NCBI RefSeq assembly: GCF_947623445.1
Contig: NC_135244.1
Span: 3,844,001-3,908,000, forward strand
Length of the DNA: 64,000 nt
Direction of reading: 5' to 3'
From: Clavelina lepadiformis
Taxonomy: Eukaryota; Chordata; Ascidiacea; Aplousobranchia; Clavelinidae
Shown one piece after another: positions 49,701-62,034 of this stretch (position 1 is its first letter; each line of letters begins with the position of its first letter). Position numbers and translations under genes: made by a program. Below the pieces are notes generated by a model that worked only from the letters and a program-made list of their open reading frames with translations, searched no databases and was not told the origin of the DNA.

Positions 49701-52700
49701 AAACACTATACAAACTATGGGTGGCATAAAAGTGAAACTACACAACACGTGATGTTATTCTTACTTTAACACCCTGGCTATACTTTCCATCTTTGCTTGG
49801 GGGAGTAAGCTTGTTGTTGTTGTTGCCGTTTTCAAGACTTAGTTTTTGCATCTTTTCATTAACATCAACTTTTTTCTCTTTCGCTTTCTGTTCAGTAGGT
49901 TCACTAACCAAGATATCAACACTTTTTGGTGGATTGTCTGCGATGTCTGTTGTTTTTGGCTTTGGAGCTGAATGTGGACGATGCTGCCTTGCTTTTTCAA
50001 CAGCTGGCAATTTTGAATTTTTCTAAAAAAATCGTTTTGTTACATCATGTTACAACTAGATTTGATGATTTTAAAACTGAGAAAAATATACGCTAAACGT
50101 TAATGACTTTTCTGAAAAAAATCCTAACTTAAAAATGCATCAAGCAAGTTAATAAACATAACGTAGTTTACTTGAGGACCAGCAAAAATATGTTCAACAG
50201 GTTTTGGGGATTCTCTATCCAGCACTGAATGGTTTGACTCCCGTGAACTACATCTGCTTTGTGCGGATGATGTAGAGGTTTTGCGAGATGAGATTTCACT
50301 TCCACGTCGAGAACGTCCAGAGGTCGGTCGCCTGTTGGACAAAATGTAAACATAAGCTCAAATTACAACTGAGTCATAACAACTTTTATTGAAGTTTTCA
50401 ATCTAACATTCAGGCAGTGTCTTAATCAAACAATATAAAACAAGTTTGTCGGTATAATTATTTTATAACCTGTCTGTACCAGTGTATGCTTATTATAACT
50501 TGATACATCATTTCGTAAAGTTAATTATTTTCATTTTACCGTGATTTGCTGCTTTCGTCTAGAAAAAGCTGTATATGTTTTTTGATGAATGGATGTCGCA
50601 ATACTTTATTAACTGAATGTCGCTTGTCAGCATTCTGGTGCAACATGCTCTTTATGATTTCACAGAGTTCCTCACTATATTGATCTGGCATTTTTGGAGG
50701 CTAGCAGTGCAAAAATAAAAACCAGAAAGTTAGCCACAGACATACAACAGTCTCTCCTGAACTGAAGATTAATTAGAACTACAAGTTAAGCCATACAAAT
50801 CAATAACAGTTACTAGTTCACTACAGTACATTACCAGGAAATTAAATAAAAAAATCTCCATGATAAATAGTATAAATCAGTATCATTTCATGTACGTTTA
50901 GCCTGCGTTTGAAACAAAACCACATTACCCTTTTCTTCAATATCTTGTATACCAACGAATTCATATCTTTAGCATTAAAGGCATGTTTCAAAGTGGTCAT
51001 TTCATAAACACAACAACCCAAAGACCATACATCAGATTTGTAGCTGTACGGTTTGTTTGAAAACAGCTCTGGGCTCATGTAATAGGGAGTCCCAATCAGT
51101 GTTGTTGCCATGTCTGTGGCACCTTCAAGAACTCGGGCTATTCCTAGATCACCGACCTAGAGTTGGAGAAAATTGCAAAAGTGGCAATCAGAAAATGCAG
51201 AATATAAGGTGTATCATATAACATTTTGGTACTCATTATGGTGTATACAATGAACAGATGCAATGACTTTGTCGCACTAGTATGCAATTCATATACATCA
51301 TTAGAAAATTCCTTCCAAGAATAGTAGCGCCAAATGTCAATAACAAGAAGAAACAAGATTTCAGGGTGAGATTAAGTCTAATGCAAAGTTTCTCTTACAA
51401 TACTGTTAATATTTGTAGGTGGTGACTTGTGTGAATCTCACCTTAACCATCTTTGTTTTTGTAAGAAAAATATTTTGAGTTTTCAGGTCACGATGCAGAA
51501 TATGTTGTTGATGAAGGTATTGCAAGGCCATGCAAATCTGTATAAACCACCTAACGACCTGGACTTCGCTCAAAAATTCATTTCGATCTCGCTGTTCTCT
51601 TAATCGTGTGTAAAGGTCTCCTCCCTCAGCGTACCTTGCAAATAATTCACAACAGGTCAATTCTTTTTGAATTCTATTATTACACAAGCTGCAACAAGTA
51701 TGCATGTCTATGCTTGATAAAGCAATGATAAAACAGAAGTATAATTGTAAAAACTTCTAGATTAGAACAGTTAAATAGCAATAGCCTATTACTGAAAAGA
51801 TTCACTGCATAAAGAGCACTTGTTTAGCCAATTATTGAACAAGCCTATACAAATAAACAATATACATTATCTGTACCCCATAACTATGTAAAGCGATCCA
51901 TCATCGTGCTCAAAGGAATCCTTATATGAGACAATATTTGGATGCTTTAACTTTGACAAAAGTTTTGCTTCCAGTTGAGCAGCTTTTCTCTCACGCTTAG
52001 AAGCTTTGTGCAAAATCATCTTCTTAACAACGTACTAAAAGCAATGCATAGATAGTTCACGTTAATTACTAAAACCAGTAGGCTATATAGTACGCTAAAG
52101 GCAATGTACCAACTGCCCAAAAGTTATATACAGTAAGACCTCGTTAATCCGAACCCCTAACAACCGGAATCCTTGTTATCCGACACAAAACTGCCTGAAA
52201 CGGATTTCTTTCTATGCATTTTACTCCTTTAATCCGGAAACCCCGCTGTCCGACTCCGACACAAACGTTTTGGGACAAATGTGCTAAATAAATAGCAATA
52301 AAATCTGATAAACCAGATTATTAAGAGTGAAGAGAAAATGATTCGCGATTGTCCTAGATGCAGTAGTTAGTTGATGAAAACAATAGCTGATTATCCACGC
52401 ATAATAATGTTGCACATTCTCTCTTTAAACTCCTACGCAAACTTTGAATTGGAGTAAGGTGCGTACTGCTTTTTGAACATGGTGCTGCATTTGCAGAATT
52501 GATTGATTTTTCGCTTTCCGATAATCCGGCTACCCCGACATTTTATGACGAAACAAAGTGGCCGGATAAACCAGGTCTGACTGTATTAGCTTTACTCAGA
52601 ATGCAAGCACAGGTAACATTAATGACGAAGTTATAAATGTTCTAAATAAGCATATATATATATATATACTTGTTAATCCTTAAAAATTCCACGTTTCACA

Positions 52701-52858
52701 ATGTGTTTGGTAAGCTTTAAAAGCCTAAAGCTATATACATTAAATATTCTATCTTATTTAAAGGCACCAACCTGTTTCCTTTCCTTCTTGTGTTGAATTA
52801 AATGAACTTCTCCATAACTGCCCTTTCCGATGGGCTTTAGTACTTCGTAAGCATCCAT
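46749..52858 (-). CDS. NEK4: NEK4-type NIMA-related protein kinase
   Basis: Serine/threonine kinase of the cilium and DNA-damage-linked NEK1/NEK4 branch. Sixteen exons: 52772-52858, 51877-52034, 51442-51634, 50929-51156, 50540-50700, 50172-50331, 49765-50022, 49442-49546, 49090-49160, 48867-48982, 48657-48709, 48491-48531, 47954-48194, 47262-47364, 47000-47136, 46749-46868; 743 residues (human NEK4 about 840). The glycine loop is GKGSYG at 11-16, K33 in YVVKK, HRD at 129-131, and DLG at 149-151 in place of DFG, as in NEK4. [19 protein letters not shown] and [20 protein letters not shown] are nearly the human sequence. After about residue 270 comes a Ser/Arg-rich linker, a [10 protein letters not shown] patch, a PPLTPP segment and a conserved C-terminal block ([18 protein letters not shown]). 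Intron 1 holds a pogo-like MITE. NEK1 is the main alternative, less likely because of the activation-loop match. Confidence 0.88.
52131..52583 (+). mobile_element. pogo/Tigger-like MITE, 453 bases, in NEK4 intron 1
   Basis: Ends cagtaagacctcgttaatcc at 52131 and ...ccaggtctgactg at 52583, with TA on both sides (52129-52130 and 52584-52585). Its left arm matches the right arm of the element at 23734-24650 on the opposite strand, and its right arm matches that element's left arm. It is therefore the same family in the opposite orientation, lacking about 460 internal bases. Confidence 0.9.
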
Positions 52859-53996
52859 AACTTTTACTTATACAATGTATATGCATATATACTCCAAAGC
52901 AAGCTGTTAAGCATAAATACAACCCTTAAACACGAACTGCATTTTTTATCCTTTTTTAACAAGATCTAGAGTGCTCAAAAGATCTAAACGTTCACTTCAA
53001 GTGAACAATTTAAGGCTGCCAGGTGTAAAAATGCATAAAACTGTGTCCACAATTGATTAAATGCATACAAACTTCAGTTAAGTACACATAGGTTACTTTT
53101 GTTCCAGACTGGAAATTAAGGCAGTTTTTGACAAGAAATTGTGCATGTGAAGACATGATTTTTGGTTCGATGGTGTGTACTGTTGTCTCAATGCTTTGCT
53201 TTGTATTAGGCTATAAATTGGCATTTAAACAACAAGTTTTTTTCTTTATTTATTATAAATCGGCACGAAGAAAGTTAGGTGTATGCAGTATGTTGATAAA
53301 TCTCGTGCTTGCAAGTGCCACCTGGTCAGACAAAATACTGTAAAGCGAAGCCAGACTGAAAATTTTGAAGAGAATATTAGGCTAGTGGCTTATAAGCTAG
53401 GCTATGAAACTCTTCACAGTAGCCTAAACTGGTGAAGTGGCTAGGCTATTTAGCATATACCTAGGCCTAGCTATAGTCATTTGATTTCTGGTTTTATTTT
53501 GTGAAAAATGTGCTGATATATGGCTGCGAACAAAATTAAGACGAGTCACTAATAAATTACTCTTACATCCAGACATTGCAAGTATTCCGAAATGAGAGTC
53601 TTGTCTACACAAGACTCTTGTGTCTACAATTCCCTGCAAACTTAGCCTACATCTATTCTACATCAACAAAAGCTACAATACAAACACAAATGTAAACGCC
53701 ACTTAATTAACAGGAGAAAAAAATCTTAAGCGCCACAAGCCAAGTTTTATAACAACTTAAAAATTGCATTGGATTAAATTTATTTCTCCCGCGAGTGAGC
53801 AAAAGCACAATATGCAGTTAAAGAGTACGGTTCAATATCAAAACAATTCTGTAAAATATCATCACACATCATAGCTCAATTCAACTCATTAAAATACACT
53901 GATATGAACAGTTAGGCTGCGTTATTATTCGAATAAAGATAAAACAATTATAACTGAATAGAAAAAAAATCAACTCATAAGTACATATGACAGTTT
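52859..53996. other. Intergenic region between NEK4 and KHK
   Basis: No gene recognised. Contains several copies of the motif taggct/aggcctag around 53380-53480. Holds the promoter side of the minus-strand kinase gene and the 3' side of KHK. Confidence 0.45.
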
Positions 53997-55913
53997 TCAG
54001 CACGAAGCCATGACAAATGTTCGAGATTGCTTCGTTCTTGATTCATTTCGTGTAAAATCACGCAGGCAATCGTAACCGTATGAGCCCACTTTGTGGCCAG
54101 CAACGCGGCAAGCAAAGTTAACAGCAGAGAGAAGGCTTGCTCGATGTACCAGGGCGTGAATTAGTCCGCCTATAAAAGTATCTCCAGCGCCGAGTGTGTC
54201 CACAACACAGTCAGGTGCAAAAGCTGGAGTGGTAATAACATGACCGATGACTCCTGATGTGCCGGATGCCGCACCACAACTTCCCCAAGCACAAACAATC
54301 TAGGCCCTGCGGATAGATAGCCACAAATCGATCAAAAATTGAATGCTAACCTGTTTAGGAATAATACCGGTATTGTCGATAGTTTTTCTACACTTGGTTT
54401 GTCATATTAGTGCGTTAATTAATCTTGTGATTAGTAACATCTATTATATAGCCTACCTTATGCGAGAGATACTAGCCTACTGTTTATTACAAACAAGAGA
54501 TAAATTACCCAGGTTTTGTGTGAAGCTTGATGGCCTTCACAGCCGATGTGGCGCTATCACGTCCATAACTTGTAGCAAAGTCCTGACTGACAACAACCTT
54601 TACACCAAAACATGAATTTGCACAAGCAAAGCGATACAGGTCCTTAACTGTTATCAAAATAGATTTAATTGTTGAATTACCAAGTCAGCATGAGGAAGTA
54701 ACGACAGAAGACGACGTGTTTTAGTTGGATCTTCTAGTTCCACCGATATTGCGATGGGCGAATGTATGCCTGTGTTCTCCTTGTTATAGTCTACGACATG
54801 ATCGATCATTTTTGCTACTTCCTTGTCGTTGCGACCCTTTTATTTTTTCAAATAAGCGTTTGAGTTTACAATTTTGGGAAATTGAAATTTACTTTTAACT
54901 GTGATTATATAGGCTATAGCCTACCAACCTCAAAATGAACCCACGTATATTGCGATAAATCTAACTCTGCAAAATCTTCATAATCAAGTTCAGATCTATA
55001 TAAACAGTTAAACAGTGCTTGAGTAAGTTCAGTAGCTTATAACAAGCTGTTCTTTGTATAAGCATAACGTTCGTTATAGCCAGTCATGATTAGGCTATTT
55101 AATTTAGGCTACATCATGAGCTAAAAAAAGTTCCAACTATTAGCTTACTCTCACCCCACTGGATGGTGCAAAATAGTCCTGGAATCGTTGTCTTGGCCAA
55201 TAATCACACTAGAGCAGGATAGAGTCGCATCAGGTCTTTCAACAACCTTTTCCATATTGACTCCATAACTTTTCATTTCTTGCTTGATAAAGCTATGGGA
55301 AAGAAAGGAACTTAAACCGACCATACGGAATTATGCAAACTTCTTCATAAGTTACGTCTGAAGAAGCAATCACTAAATGATTTATAAATAAATACCTCAT
55401 CACAACATAACCACTATAGTCGCAAATACGTGTTGTTAAACCTATATGTGGAAAGTGCAAACAAAATTTTATTACAATAAAGCTTACTCAACAGCGTTGT
55501 TCTGAAAAGTGGCTTTTTTTCGTTTCGGCAAAACACCAAAAAAGTCCACTATATTCCCAAGCATTGAAAGGACCGCGCTAGTGTTGGCAGCGTTTCCAGC
55601 TTTTTGCCAATTCATTCCTGTTACCCTATAAAACCCATTGCGAAAAAATAAAAACGATCTAAAACATTGATCAAAGCGTTACGAAAACTTATCCGTGACT
55701 TTTATTACGCACAAAAAGCGACTGCGTAGGCTGATTGCTCGTCACGAAGACAAGAAGTAAGGCAAAGAAAAAAGCATTGTTTAATAAACAACAAAAAACA
55801 AAAATATGTTACCCATTCTTTTTTCCTTCAGCAGGAAACTTATCACAAACGCTGATGTTATCGAAGCAAATCAGCCCAACGCAAAGAATCCGCTCACTGC
55901 TTGAATGTAGCAT
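53997..55913 (-). CDS. KHK: Ketohexokinase (fructokinase), with an in-frame TAG
   Basis: Phosphorylates fructose to fructose-1-phosphate in the cytosol; PfkB/ribokinase fold. Eight exons: 55813-55913, 55537-55625, 55396-55441, 55155-55292, 54929-54995, 54681-54836, 54509-54597, 53997-54306; 996 bases, in frame overall, 331 residues (human 298). Motifs: ILCVGLICFDNISVCDKFP at the N terminus, AGNAANTSAVLSMLG substrate loop, SVELEDPTK, VVVSQDFA, VCAWGSCGA, and DTLGAGDTF with the catalytic base D271. Exon 8 begins G-A-stop-I-V-C-A-W, where human has G-A-V-L-V-C-A-W. The TAG is at 54300-54302. No other GT donor or AG acceptor nearby keeps the GAGD frame. It is either a sequencing or allelic change or real inactivation. 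Everything else looks intact. The start ATG was chosen because it aligns with the family N terminus. Confidence 0.88.
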
Positions 55914-57698
55914 GTTGGCTGCGTGTATTGGAAAATAACGATTCTGTTGATCAATATCTTTGCTTCCTCGGAACTTATGTATGAGTAAATCTTGCTGACA
56001 TGGTTTATATATCAACTTTTTGGCCGAATTTTGCTTCTTAGTGGTTTAATTGAACGTGACGCCGTCAATTAGCTGCCGGCCGATAAGTCAAAGTGACATG
56101 AAAACAACGGCAGACAGATACAGATAAGGCACCTTTGATTGTTATTGTCAAGGTTTCTACACCGCATAATCTGTATGACGTAAACCTTGGCATGAAGTTC
56201 AGCGTTTTCATTCAAATCAACCAATTACAGTCCCTCAAGAAGGTGGGCGTGACCTACATTAACCTGTTTATGGACATGATAAGGCAAAACAATGGCCGCG
56301 AAAGTGAGCCATGTATGTTGGCAATTATTCTGTGTGGGGGATTTTATGTTAAAAATATCAACTAGCTCCGTCATAATGTCACGTGCATATATGATAGTTC
56401 ATGTATACAATCACGAATATGTTATTAATCTCAATGTTTTCCCTGAACGCACGCGTAGCGGGTGAAAATACTGTACCACTTCGATATGTTACATAACTTA
56501 CGTGTTTTGCAAGACGTTGACAAGCCTGTATACACAACGCACTATAACTTACCCTAAATAAAGACGGGGCCCCACTATGGTCACATATATGAACTTATTT
56601 CAACTTTGGGAAGTATCTGACGGGAACTTGCTCTGTGTGATAATCTTAAACAATTACGTAACAACGCAACCCTTGATCGATTTGAGACATCGTTTTTCAA
56701 AGTAATTCTCTGCAAATATGAGGAAAGTTTTCCACCTTGCAACACAAAAACAGAATTAAAGAACGCCAGAAGAAGTTATCTGCGGTTTGACTTATGGTCA
56801 TCCTGGTGTTACTGTGCAATTTGTGAGCAAATATTGGGCTTGGTATTGGTTATCCTGTTGGTCATAAACAAACAGAGCAGCATGCAATTAAACAAGCTTA
56901 AAACGGCAACCAATTGAAAACCACAACAAAAATAGCTCGGCCTTGTATATACGATAAATGGTATATTTATTGCTCTGGACCGTACAAAGGAATTAAGGCC
57001 TACGTGATAACAGTGTTGTTTTGGAAAGCATTGAGTTGAGTAATTTTAGAAGCTATAGCAAGGTTTCAAGGTTGAAAATAAACATATAAATCCGGTGTTA
57101 TGCCAAAACAGTCTACTTTTCGGAAACAACACGATGAAATCACTTAAAAATCATTGACTTGTTAACAGATTTGCAGCCTGCCTGTTTCAAAAACACAGAA
57201 TAAAGTTTATATTTATAAAGAAAATTATTCTAGCAATAGCCATCTACTTCAAAAACTTTAAAGTGGAAACATGGTAACGATATCTGGGTTTCTTCACAAA
57301 GCACGCTTTTGTTTCAGAGGTAAATTTGTTTTGTTCTACGTGAAAAGACACGACAATGCCCCTACCAAATAGGCTATTAAAATGAAACTACAGCTACAAA
57401 TACAGTACTTCTTGTACTAACTGGCGATAGAGCCACAAGTAATGATTTTGTGAATGTCAATGCAGAGAACTTGGGACGGTTGCCTGTTTAAGGCAATAAT
57501 CATATATTCTCGTCGTTGTCAATTTTCGTTTTGTTTAAAGATTTTTTGTTTAGAACAATTTGCAGACTGTAAGACCTACAATATGCTAATCAATTCTAAG
57601 TTATGAGTTAGTTATCTGTTTTAAACTGCTTTTATTGCTCTGCATCTTGAAGTTGGAAAAGAAGCTATAAGACAGAAAAGGCGTGTAAACTAACAACA
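55914..57698. other. Divergent intergenic region, KHK to four-pass protein
   Basis: Shared upstream region of KHK (minus) and the membrane-protein gene at 57699 (plus). No exon recognised. A ccaat pentamer lies near 56219, of unknown significance. Confidence 0.4.
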
Positions 57699-59427
57699 AT
57701 GGGGCAACTTAAGAGAGTCTACAGACAACTGACGCAAACAAAACGAGAAACATTCTTTTCCGTTCTCGCGTGCGTAGCTGGGTCTGTCGCTTCTATCATC
57801 CTATTTGTTGCCATAGTATCTTGGACTCAATATGACGCAAGTTACGTGACCACTTACGGAAGTGAGAGACTTACTTACTTATTATAGTTGCATTACTTGA
57901 ACTTATTGTTTAAAGACAATACTTCTAACTTAAACTACAATTAATTTTCTAAATGTACAAAAATATTTTTACAGTTTCAAACCAGAACACCCATAATGAG
58001 ATCCTCGGCGTTGCTATAATTTTTTCTTGTTTTTTTACTATTTGTCTTTTTGCCATCACTATACCGTGCAAAGACGACCTGGCTGATCGCACCTTTGTAC
58101 ATTTGCTTGTTGGTTTATTTGGGCTTATTGCAGGTAACAATTTAACAGTAGTGTAAGATTTGGCAAAGCCTCATGCTCAAGAATTGGTAAAATCCAGTTG
58201 AACCTTCTGATTTTAGTTTATGATATCCCGATTTAAACAAACATCATGTCTTAAGTTTTAGTTGTTATGTTGTTGATACTGTCGGTTCTGTAGGAGTCCT
58301 CGCCTTTGCCGGAGCTGCGGTCTTTCTCGTAACAAACCAGGAACCTTACGCACAGCTGAGGCGGACGTTTGGGTTTTCAATCTACTTAGCTTGGATAAGC
58401 GGGGGCTTTAATATCTGCAACGGAATATGCTTCTGGGTGATCGCGTATTTAAGTATGGTAAAGGTGAGGGAACAAACTTCGATCATAGCTAGCAGGCAAC
58501 GAATTTTACAAATTGTTCAGTCTTTATAGATATAATCAAAAACACAATGTTCTTTGTTAAACGTTACTTTACAAATATGCCAACATATTCTGCGTTAAAA
58601 ATTTTACCCCACCCTACTTTGGTCAACGCGAAACGTGACCGAAGTGTGCAACAAGCATGTTTTTACGTCACTTTCTTTTGTAATTGCAGCGAAAGGTCGA
58701 AAACCTTGATGCACTTGCAAACGCTCCGGGGACACCTTTCGGCGAGCAAAATGAAGCGATTGTGCTGACGAACAACGACGCGGTGACAGAAATGGAAAAT
58801 CGTAAAACTCGTCCGGAAGAGGATAACAAATTCAAGGAGGAGATCGAAATAAATAAGAAAAACCTGTCAGTGACAACGAAAAACGAAGAGGCCGAGGTTT
58901 TGTCGATTCAGGAAGAAGAGACCGACATCAACCTTCCCGGAAATATCACGGAGAAACAGCCTGATGGTAAAATGGAATCTACGGTAGAAAATGTGAAATC
59001 GAAAGATAATTCCATTGAAGCGGAACCGACAATACCCAAACTGAAAGATAAAGGAAACGTCATAAACGGACAAGCTTGGGACAAGGACGAAAACGGCCAA
59101 ACGGTTCCCAAAGAAGAAGACACAGAAGCTGCGAAAACAAAAAACACTTCAGATATCATTGTAACGCCCGCTGCAGATAAAGCTAAAGAAAATATTTCTC
59201 AAGTCATAAAGAATGTCAGAGACGGTGATGAGGCTCACAAATCTGTTGCTGATGAAGACACAAGAGGAGCAAGTTCTGAAACAACAGTTGATTCTGACGT
59301 CAGGAAAAGACCAAAAACTACACCGGGTAAAGCAGACAAAAAATCACGACAAGAACAGAGGCCAAAATCAACAACACCCAAATATGGCGATCCAAAAGCC
59401 AGAGTCATCGCCTTCCAAAAAAAATAA
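57699..59427 (+). CDS. Four-pass membrane protein with long charged C-terminal tail
   Basis: Not recognised as a named family. Four exons: 57699-57861, 57975-58133, 58294-58463, 58690-59427, giving 1230 bases and 409 residues. Hydrophobic helices at about 19-42, 65-86, 93-120 and 134-163 with a short first outer loop (SWTQYDASYVTTYG). It thus has the topology of the PMP22/claudin-like clan but lacks the claudin W-GLW-C-C signature. Residues 165-409, all in the last exon, form a hydrophilic K/E/D/T-rich tail with no cysteine and likely disordered. Splice sites are GT-AG and phases match. It is followed 1.4 kb downstream by a claudin on the same strand. Poly(A) candidate at 59523. The start is the only ATG before helix 1; MG at the start lacks the usual Ser/Thr at position 6 for myristoylation. 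Confidence 0.72.
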
Positions 59428-59522
59428 AGTATACTCAGTGCTTCTGCTGTTTTTTTTCATTTCTTTATCTGCTGAAGACATTTTTGTAAAACAATAGGCT
59501 ACAATTTACAAACAAATTGAAA

Positions 59523-59528
59523 AATAAA
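59523..59528 (+). terminator. Candidate poly(A) signal of the four-pass protein gene
   Basis: AATAAA 96 bases after the stop codon at 59427. Confidence 0.45.
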
Positions 59529-60269
59529 TTCACTGTTAAATAGTTGGAGGACTAATAACGTTAACAATAAAAGTTTGTTGATAAAATTATCGTTCAAGCC
59601 GATATTGTGGGAGTTATTAAATATTTAACTAAAGCGCATGCGATGGCATTCAACATGACAATATTTCTTTTAAGTGACTTTTATCAACCTATAAGTTATA
59701 CGTGTAAACAGAAACTTTAAAACCTATTTTGTATAATTGGACTGATGGACGACTGATGTTTATTGAAAGTGACTATTTTACGGTAAGTATATGGTCACGC
59801 AATCCATTGTAGATAAGCCCTATGGCCTATGCTTAAGTGAAGAAAATAAGGTATGCACTTTAAAAGTTGATTTCTTTTGTTTAAGGTTAAACTGATGTTG
59901 TATTAGAATTATAGAAAATAAGATAGACCAAGTTTATTGTAAGTTTCTGTTGCAATTTTTACACTTTTAAGTTGGATTATTAAGAAACATAGACAAAATT
60001 TCAAACGTATAATATTTCCCTGTGAAATAATGACATGATCTAACATCTGTGTTACTTCATGGTTCGTTTGTTGTAAGTAATAACTAATGACATGTCTATT
60101 GTTGTGTGGTTAAGTAAAGGACAAGCCGACTTTTTTATTCCATCGTTTTTTTTCTTTGTATTCGGTGAGCTAAATAATCTTCTTAACAAAAACCTTTTCG
60201 TTAGGATATCTTCTCCCAGTCGTCAGGACGACAGCGGCGCTGACACGTCATGGCTGCTTAAACGTGTTA
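59529..60269. other. Intergenic, no gene recognised
   Basis: AT-rich DNA between the four-pass gene and a small open frame. No known motif seen. Confidence 0.4.
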
Positions 60270-60410
60270 ATGGTCACGCTAAACTACGAGCGTAAATGCG
60301 ACGAGTTGTCAGCAAAGATATTCAAGCTAAATGTAGTCAAGCAGCAAGACGACGAACTTCAGCGTCTGTCGAACCTTTATGCATTGTTGCTGAAACAAGT
60401 CGAGGTTTGA
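60270..60410 (+). CDS. Small coiled-coil-like open frame or stray exon (uncertain)
   Basis: An ATG-initiated frame of 46 codons with a heptad-like, codon-rich sequence (KCDELSAKIFKLNVV, DDELQRLSNLYALLLKQVE), ending right after a GAG|GTTTGA that could also serve as a donor. The stretch is richer in GC and CpG than its surroundings. It could be a short protein, an upstream exon of another transcript, or chance. No similarity to a named family is recognised. Confidence 0.3.
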   Translation: MVTLNYERKCDELSAKIFKLNVVKQQDDELQRLSNLYALLLKQVEV

Positions 60411-60788
60411 GTCGTTTTCATGCTACCAGTTTTGTAGCAAGGGATGTGCAAATGAGAAAACTTTCAACAGTAAAATATGTTCTCAATATGTTCCTACAAT
60501 TACAGTATATCAACATAACAAGCGAGAAAAGTTCCTTAACTTTGAGACTTGAGCGACAGCCTTATACAACAGCTTTCTAGCTTTCCTGAAAGAAGCCTCT
60601 GCAGTTTCTTATAAAGAATTTCTGAGTTTCTAATTGAAACAAGGATTGTAAAAACTATAACATGTAACTAAAGAAAAATTGAAGCAGTAAGTTTTAATCT
60701 GAGTACGTTGTAAGTACGTTTCAGGCCTGTATAAGTCCGGCAGATGAGATTATATACTGTAACCAAAATTTAAAACTAAACTAAAGAT

Positions 60789-62034
60789 ATGGCTCAAGCA
60801 ACTTTTATCATTGGAATTATCTTTGCCATAGCTGGGGCTGCGCTAGCTACGGTTGGCTTCTCTACTCCGTCATGGATCAGTTATGCAGCTGTTAACATTG
60901 GCTTGTGGCAGCAGTGTATAGAGAGCGTTTGCACACCAATAGGTGAGTGGTGTATATCATTGTTATACATCACATTTTGGGCTGCGTCTACTACCCAAAT
61001 ATCATGGAAAATGTTTGAGACAATGTTTCTTTTCAAGGTTGGTCCGCATCTATCATTACCACAGCTACTAGAGGCGCCATGATTGGGGGAATAGTTTTCT
61101 ATGGAATGGCTGGATTTCTTGGGTTACTAGAGCTTTGCAATGAAAGAAATCATGCTTGCATTAGAGCCACCATGGGAGCATTTTACATCGTTGGAGGCAT
61201 AAGCATTTAAAAGTTTACAGCAATGCGATACGTTGAACTAGAATATTATATTTTAAGCTCACGGTCGCAAAATTTAAAACCTTGTGTTAGCAGTAAGACA
61301 ACATTTTTCAAATTGGTTTAGCAGGTTTACTTGTTGGAATTGGAGCAGGCATTTTTACCGGATTCAACTATCTTGGATCGTCAGTTTCTGGGCTTTTCTC
61401 TTTACTGGGCATAACTTTGACCGTTTCATCGTCGATATCTACCAGCTTTGGTTACTCACTCTACCTAGCCTGGGCGGGGGCAGCTTGTTTGTTTATAGGC
61501 GGCATTTTCTATTGCATATGTGGCTGCTGCAGTTCGTCGGTAAGTTTCTGAGTCGTGGCTTGCGCAAGAGTCACTAAAGTTCGTCAAAATAATAATTTTG
61601 TAAACACTTGGTTGATAGTAAACAACGCCGGACAAAATGTTGAGCTTTTTATCATTTATTGCATTTAATAACAGCAGTTTATTTAATATATTTTCGTTTT
61701 TGCACAACTGAAAACGGAAAGTTGAAAACTTTTGTGTTCAACTATAGTTAATTACATAGTTATATAGTTAACTATAGTTATGGGAACAATAACTTCAACA
61801 ATATATTGTTTCAAAATTATATTCGTACATTGGAGAACTTTAAAAGATAAGTTATACTTGGGCGAAGACGATTACCAAATCATAACTTATATTTTACAGC
61901 CGCAAATAACACCACATCAAGAAACTAGGATAATAGCAACTGCACCGGCAGGCCCAAGTCAGCCGGGGCCCTACTACCAAAATCCAGCGATGATTCAACC
62001 GATTCAACCAAATGATCGAGCGCTATATTACTAG
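60789..62034 (+). CDS. Claudin
   Basis: Tight-junction type four-pass protein. Exons 60789-60942, 61038-61196, 61325-61539, 61900-62034; 663 bases, 220 residues, normal claudin length. The first outer loop shows the claudin signature W29, G38-L39-W40, C43, C48, and the conserved arginine R63 (ATRGAM) opens helix 2. The loop between the two cysteines is shorter than usual. Helices lie at about 5-27, 68-90, 105-128 and 150-172. The tail is proline-rich and ends LYY rather than the usual YV PDZ-binding end. Intron 2 appears to use a GC donor (GGAG|GCATAA), because no GT donor before the in-frame TAA keeps phase. Which vertebrate claudin it matches cannot be told. Confidence 0.8.

Noticed and set aside
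53128-53343. 71-codon membrane-like open frame
   Set aside because: No supporting signals; hydrophobicity is explained by T-rich sequence.
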